Shown here in pieces: positions 60,984 through 64,000 of a stretch of DNA of 64,000 nt. Made by a program: the position numbers and the translations under genes. Under the pieces are notes generated by a model. It did no database searches and was not told where the DNA came from. It saw only the letters and a list, made by a program, of their open reading frames with translations. The DNA is from Vagococcus fessus (GTDB taxonomy: Bacteria; Bacillota; Bacilli; Lactobacillales; Vagococcaceae): assembly GCF_003987565.1 (NCBI RefSeq), contig NZ_NGJY01000002.1, positions 62,001 to 126,000 on the forward strand, read 5' to 3'. Position 1 is the stretch's first letter. Each line of letters opens with the position of its first letter.

Positions 60984-63900
60984 TTATTTATTTCTTCTGA
61001 ATATGATTAGACTTAAAGTGCTCATTAATAGGGCTATTCCTACAAAAACATGGTTTTTTGTTCTAACTTCACTTGTTTGAGGTAAACGTTTAATAGAACT
61101 ATTCTTTGTATGTTTTTTGTCTAAGTTATCATAACTAGAATTTTTTTTGTATAGAGGTTCTGTTACGTTAGTTGATCCTTTTAAATTAGTGTTATTTTTA
61201 TTAGCCTTCTTTAAAATGTCATGAGGCAATTTAACATTTTTAATTGGTTCATACACAAAGATAACTTCTGTAATACCACTTGTGTAGTTACCAATTCTTG
61301 GTGCACTTTTTTCTGAAAGTCCTACGAATTTATAACCTTTTATCTTTTCAGAGTTCGTAATATAAGATGTTCCTTCTATATTTTTTTGACTACTTGATTC
61401 TTTTAATAGTTTTCCATCTTTTGTCATATGAGTAATAACCAATGAGCCTATCTTATCTGAAGGTACTTTTTCAGCTATCTTTTTATAAATATAGATAACT
61501 TCCGTTGTTCCCTCTTTATATTCTCCTTTAATCTTAGAACTGCGTTCATCAATTTTTAGGAATGTATAATCTTTAAACGTTTTTTTAGTTGTTTCATATG
61601 GTGTTCCGATTTTTTTATTCTCAATTTTTATAAAGCTTAACTCTTTGCCATCTTCTGTTATGTGACGAACTACTAAGCTACCGAATTTTTCTTCGGGTTC
61701 TGCTTCGATTGCTTTGTAAATATAAGTTACATTTGTTGTTCCTTCGACATATTCCCCAGTTTGTTTCCCACTATCATCTGATAGTTTGACGAATTCATAG
61801 CCGTCGAATTTTTCTTCTTTCGTTTCATAAGCTGTTCCGACTTTTTCTGTCGTTCCAGCGATTGGCGCCAACTCTTTACCATCTTCTGTTATGTGACGAA
61901 CTACTAAGCTACCGAATTTTTCTTCGGGTTCTGCTTCGATTGCTTTATAGATATATGTCACTTCTGTTGTTCCTTCGATGTACTCGCCAACTGGTTTCCC
62001 GCTGTCATCTGATAATTTAACGAATTCATAGCCATCGAATTTTTCTTCTTTCGTTTCATAAGCTGTTCCAACTTTTTCTGTCGTTCCAGCGATTGGCGCC
62101 AACTCTTTACCATCTTCTGTTATGTGACGAACTACTAAGCTACCGAATTTTTCTACAGGTTCTACTTCCGTTTTTTTGTAAATATAAGTCACATTAGTTG
62201 TTCCTTCGACATACTCACCAACTGGTTTCCCACTATCATCTGATAGTTTGACGAATTCATAGCCGTCGAATTTTTCTTCTTTCGTTTCATAAGCTGTTCC
62301 GACTTTTTCTGTCGTTCCAGCGATTGGCGCCAACTCTTTGCCATCTTCTGTTATGTGACGAACTACTAAACTACCGAATTTTTCTTCTGGCTCTGCTTCG
62401 ATTGCTTTGTAAACATAAGTTACATTTGTTGTTCCTTCGACATACTCACCAACTGGTTTCCCGCTGTCATCTGATAATTTAACGAATTCATAGCCATCGA
62501 ATTTTTCTTCTTTTGTTTCATAAGCTGTTCCGACTTTTTCTGTCGTTCCAGCGATTGGTGCTAATTCTTTGCCATCTTCTGTTATGTGACGAACTACTAA
62601 GCTACCGAATTTTTCTTCTGGCTCTGCTTCGATTGCTTTGTAAACATAAGTTACATTTGTTGTTCCTTCGACATATTCCCCAGTTGGTTTTCCACTATTA
62701 TCTGATAGTTTAACGAATTCATAGCCGTCGAATGATTGTTTTTCAGTACTATAAGCTGTTCCAACTTTTTGTGTCGTACCCACGATTGGTGCTAATTCTT
62801 TGCCATCTTCTGTTATGTGACGAACTACTAAGCTACCGAATTTTTCTTCGGATTCTGCTTCGATTGCTTTATAAATATATGTCACTTCTATTGTTCCTTC
62901 GATGTACTCGCCAACTGGTTTCCCACTATCATCTGATAGTTTAACGAATTCATAGCCGGCAAAGGTTTGTTGGTGAGTGTTATATTCCGTTCCGACTTTT
63001 TCTGTCGTTCCAGCGATTGGTGCTAATTCTTTGCCATCTTCTGTTATGTAACGAACCACTAAGCTACCGAATTTCTCTTCGGGTTCGGCTTCGATTTTTT
63101 TGTAGATATAAGTAACTTCTGTTGTTCCTTCTGCGTATTCGCCAGCTGGTTTTCCACTATCGTCTGATAATTTAACGAATTCATAGCCGGCAAAGGTTTG
63201 TTGGTGAGTGTTATATTCCGTTCCGACTTTTTCTGTTGTTCCAGTAATCGGCGCTAACTCTTTGCCATCTTCTGTTATGTGACGAACTACTAAACTACCG
63301 AATTTTTCTTCTGGCTCTGCTTCGATTTTTTTATAAATATAGGTTACTTCTGTTGTGCCTTCAACATATTCGCCAGCTGGTTTTCCACTATCATCTGATA
63401 ATTTGACGAATTCATAGCCATCGAACGATTGTTTCTCAGTACTATAAGCCGTTCCAACTTTTTCTGTTGAACTTATAGGTTCCTTTAATACTTTTCCGTC
63501 TTCTGTTACATGGTTAACCACTAGCTCTCCCATTTTTTCAGTCGGATCGATCTCGCGATAAATATGATACGACACAGTTAACTCGTCATAATCAACCGCT
63601 GTCGCGTTCCATTCAATCTTTTCATCTGAATGATTAACTTTAACACCTTCATGATTTTCTTTAATTGTTTCTGGCATTAACGTAAAGCCTTCTTCAATCG
63701 TATCATTGATGTTGTATACGAATTTTGTCATACTATCGTTAATCTTTTCAAACATCTCCGGCAACAAGCTCACATTTTCTGCTGGTAGATAGTGAGCAGT
63801 ATCTGTTGAAATACGGCGAAACAATCCTTCTGCTTCCCCTTTATCATTAACAACTTTACTATTAGGATCTTTACTTGAATTATCCAAATAAACTGTAAAT

Positions 63901-64000
63901 ACTTCGTACCCCGCTTGTTTAATACCATCAGCTTTGCCTTCAATAAGGGACATCAAATCATAAAATTCTTGTTTATGATTCTCATATAATCGTCCTTTTA
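60984..64000 (-). CDS. Sortase-anchored surface protein with ten MucBP repeats (N-terminus beyond window)
   Basis: The frame is open through the right edge (reading KGRLYENHKQEFYDLMSLIE before the first in-window Met), so the gene is incomplete at its 5' end. The N-terminal part (KQAGYEVFTVYLDN and SLLPEMFEKINDSM) resembles the end of a von Willebrand A-type domain. A transition module, ten MucBP repeats of about 77 residues (GSLVVRHITEDGKEL.., GTTxVTYxYK), LPQTSE, a hydrophobic helix and RRNK follow. It should be wall-anchored, extended and adhesive. VWA assignment is an inference from a partial domain. Confidence 0.88.
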   Translation of the reverse strand, partial: KGRLYENHKQEFYDLMSLIEGKADGIKQAGYEVFTVYLDNSSKDPNSKVVNDKGEAEGLFRRISTDTAHYLPAENVSLLPEMFEKINDSMTKFVYNINDTIEEGFTLMPETIKENHEGVKVNHSDEKIEWNATAVDYDELTVSYHIYREIDPTEKMGELVVNHVTEDGKVLKEPISSTEKVGTAYSTEKQSFDGYEFVKLSDDSGKPAGEYVEGTTEVTYIYKKIEAEPEEKFGSLVVRHITEDGKELAPITGTTEKVGTEYNTHQQTFAGYEFVKLSDDSGKPAGEYAEGTTEVTYIYKKIEAEPEEKFGSLVVRYITEDGKELAPIAGTTEKVGTEYNTHQQTFAGYEFVKLSDDSGKPVGEYIEGTIEVTYIYKAIEAESEEKFGSLVVRHITEDGKELAPIVGTTQKVGTAYSTEKQSFDGYEFVKLSDNSGKPTGEYVEGTTNVTYVYKAIEAEPEEKFGSLVVRHITEDGKELAPIAGTTEKVGTAYETKEEKFDGYEFVKLSDDSGKPVGEYVEGTTNVTYVYKAIEAEPEEKFGSLVVRHITEDGKELAPIAGTTEKVGTAYETKEEKFDGYEFVKLSDDSGKPVGEYVEGTTNVTYIYKKTEVEPVEKFGSLVVRHITEDGKELAPIAGTTEKVGTAYETKEEKFDGYEFVKLSDDSGKPVGEYIEGTTEVTYIYKAIEAEPEEKFGSLVVRHITEDGKELAPIAGTTEKVGTAYETKEEKFDGYEFVKLSDDSGKQTGEYVEGTTNVTYIYKAIEAEPEEKFGSLVVRHITEDGKELSFIKIENKKIGTPYETTKKTFKDYTFLKIDERSSKIKGEYKEGTTEVIYIYKKIAEKVPSDKIGSLVITHMTKDGKLLKESSSQKNIEGTSYITNSEKIKGYKFVGLSEKSAPRIGNYTSGITEVIFVYEPIKNVKLPHDILKKANKNNTNLKGSTNVTEPLYKKNSSYDNLDKKHTKNSSIKRLPQTSEVRTKNHVFVGIALLMSTLSLIIFRRNK
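61660..63480 (-). repeat. Tandem 231-bp repeats encoding MucBP modules
   Basis: Eight consecutive units of 77 codons, several nearly identical at the nucleotide level (61660-62620 most of all), mixing three variants of the GTxYxTxxxxF segment (AYETKEEKF, EYNTHQQTF, AYSTEKQSF). The mosaic order suggests unequal recombination. Confidence 0.88.

Noticed and set aside
61660-63480. 231-bp repeats as possible non-coding satellite
   Set aside because: They are codon-aligned MucBP modules within one open frame.

Overview
The window is low-GC, AT-rich Gram-positive DNA. Strong AGGAGG-type ribosome binding sites, many small intrinsic terminators, CcpA-like cre sites, several PTS operons, an arginine deiminase operon and LPQTxE-type sortase-anchored proteins point to a lactic acid bacterium of the Enterococcaceae (Vagococcus or Enterococcus type). 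This rests on gene content and style only, with no marker gene. Most genes are on the minus strand. No rRNA, tRNA, CRISPR array, complete prophage or insertion sequence was seen.

Layout. 1-1058: 5' part of a BrnQ branched-chain amino acid carrier with a long leader holding an intrinsic terminator. 1059-12172: small regulatory and metabolic units. These are a GNAT/FMN-reductase pair; a MerR-GNAT-hydrolase operon; a D-Ala-D-Ala carboxypeptidase; a DUF2975/XRE pair; DUF2200; an autoregulated LacI unit; a MarR/MFS pair; and a divergent luciferase-like monooxygenase/FMN reductase pair. 12180-18494: a 2104-residue sortase-anchored surface protein with BspA-type (DUF285) repeats and thirteen Ig-like modules. 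18900-24313: a GH3 glucosidase, PTS EIIC and sugar acetyltransferase operon with a divergent AraC regulator. 24402-29999: small proteins, an AMP-dependent ligase, an ABC-F ribosome-protection-type ATPase behind an apparent leader-peptide attenuator, a TPR protein and a 31-codon ORF.

30044-41549 holds two sugar operons. One is ascorbate-family (PRD activator with EIIA, EIIB, EIIC, transaldolase). The other is a fructose/mannosylglycerate-family PTS with a GH38 alpha-mannosidase, an RpiR regulator and GH1. 41658-47193: MerR/SDR, XRE, Crp/YczE, a histidine phosphatase lipoprotein, a Hol-Tox type I toxin with convergent antisense RNA, and a four-helix membrane protein. 47288-52011 is the arginine deiminase operon (arcA, ornithine carbamoyltransferase, arcC, YfcC-type antiporter): arginine to ornithine, ammonia, CO2 and ATP.

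52131-56495 is the clearest accessory island. It holds two overlapping candidate small RNAs, a second antitoxin RNA with a decayed toxin, and a three-gene operon (GIY-YIG protein, DUF4297-like nuclease, HerA ATPase). The last two genes match the DUF4297-HerA antiphage architecture; the GIY-YIG partner is the unusual part. lepA and an Eis-type acetyltransferase follow. The window ends with two MucBP-repeat surface proteins, the second running off the right edge with a VWA-like N-terminal region and an LPQTSE anchor.
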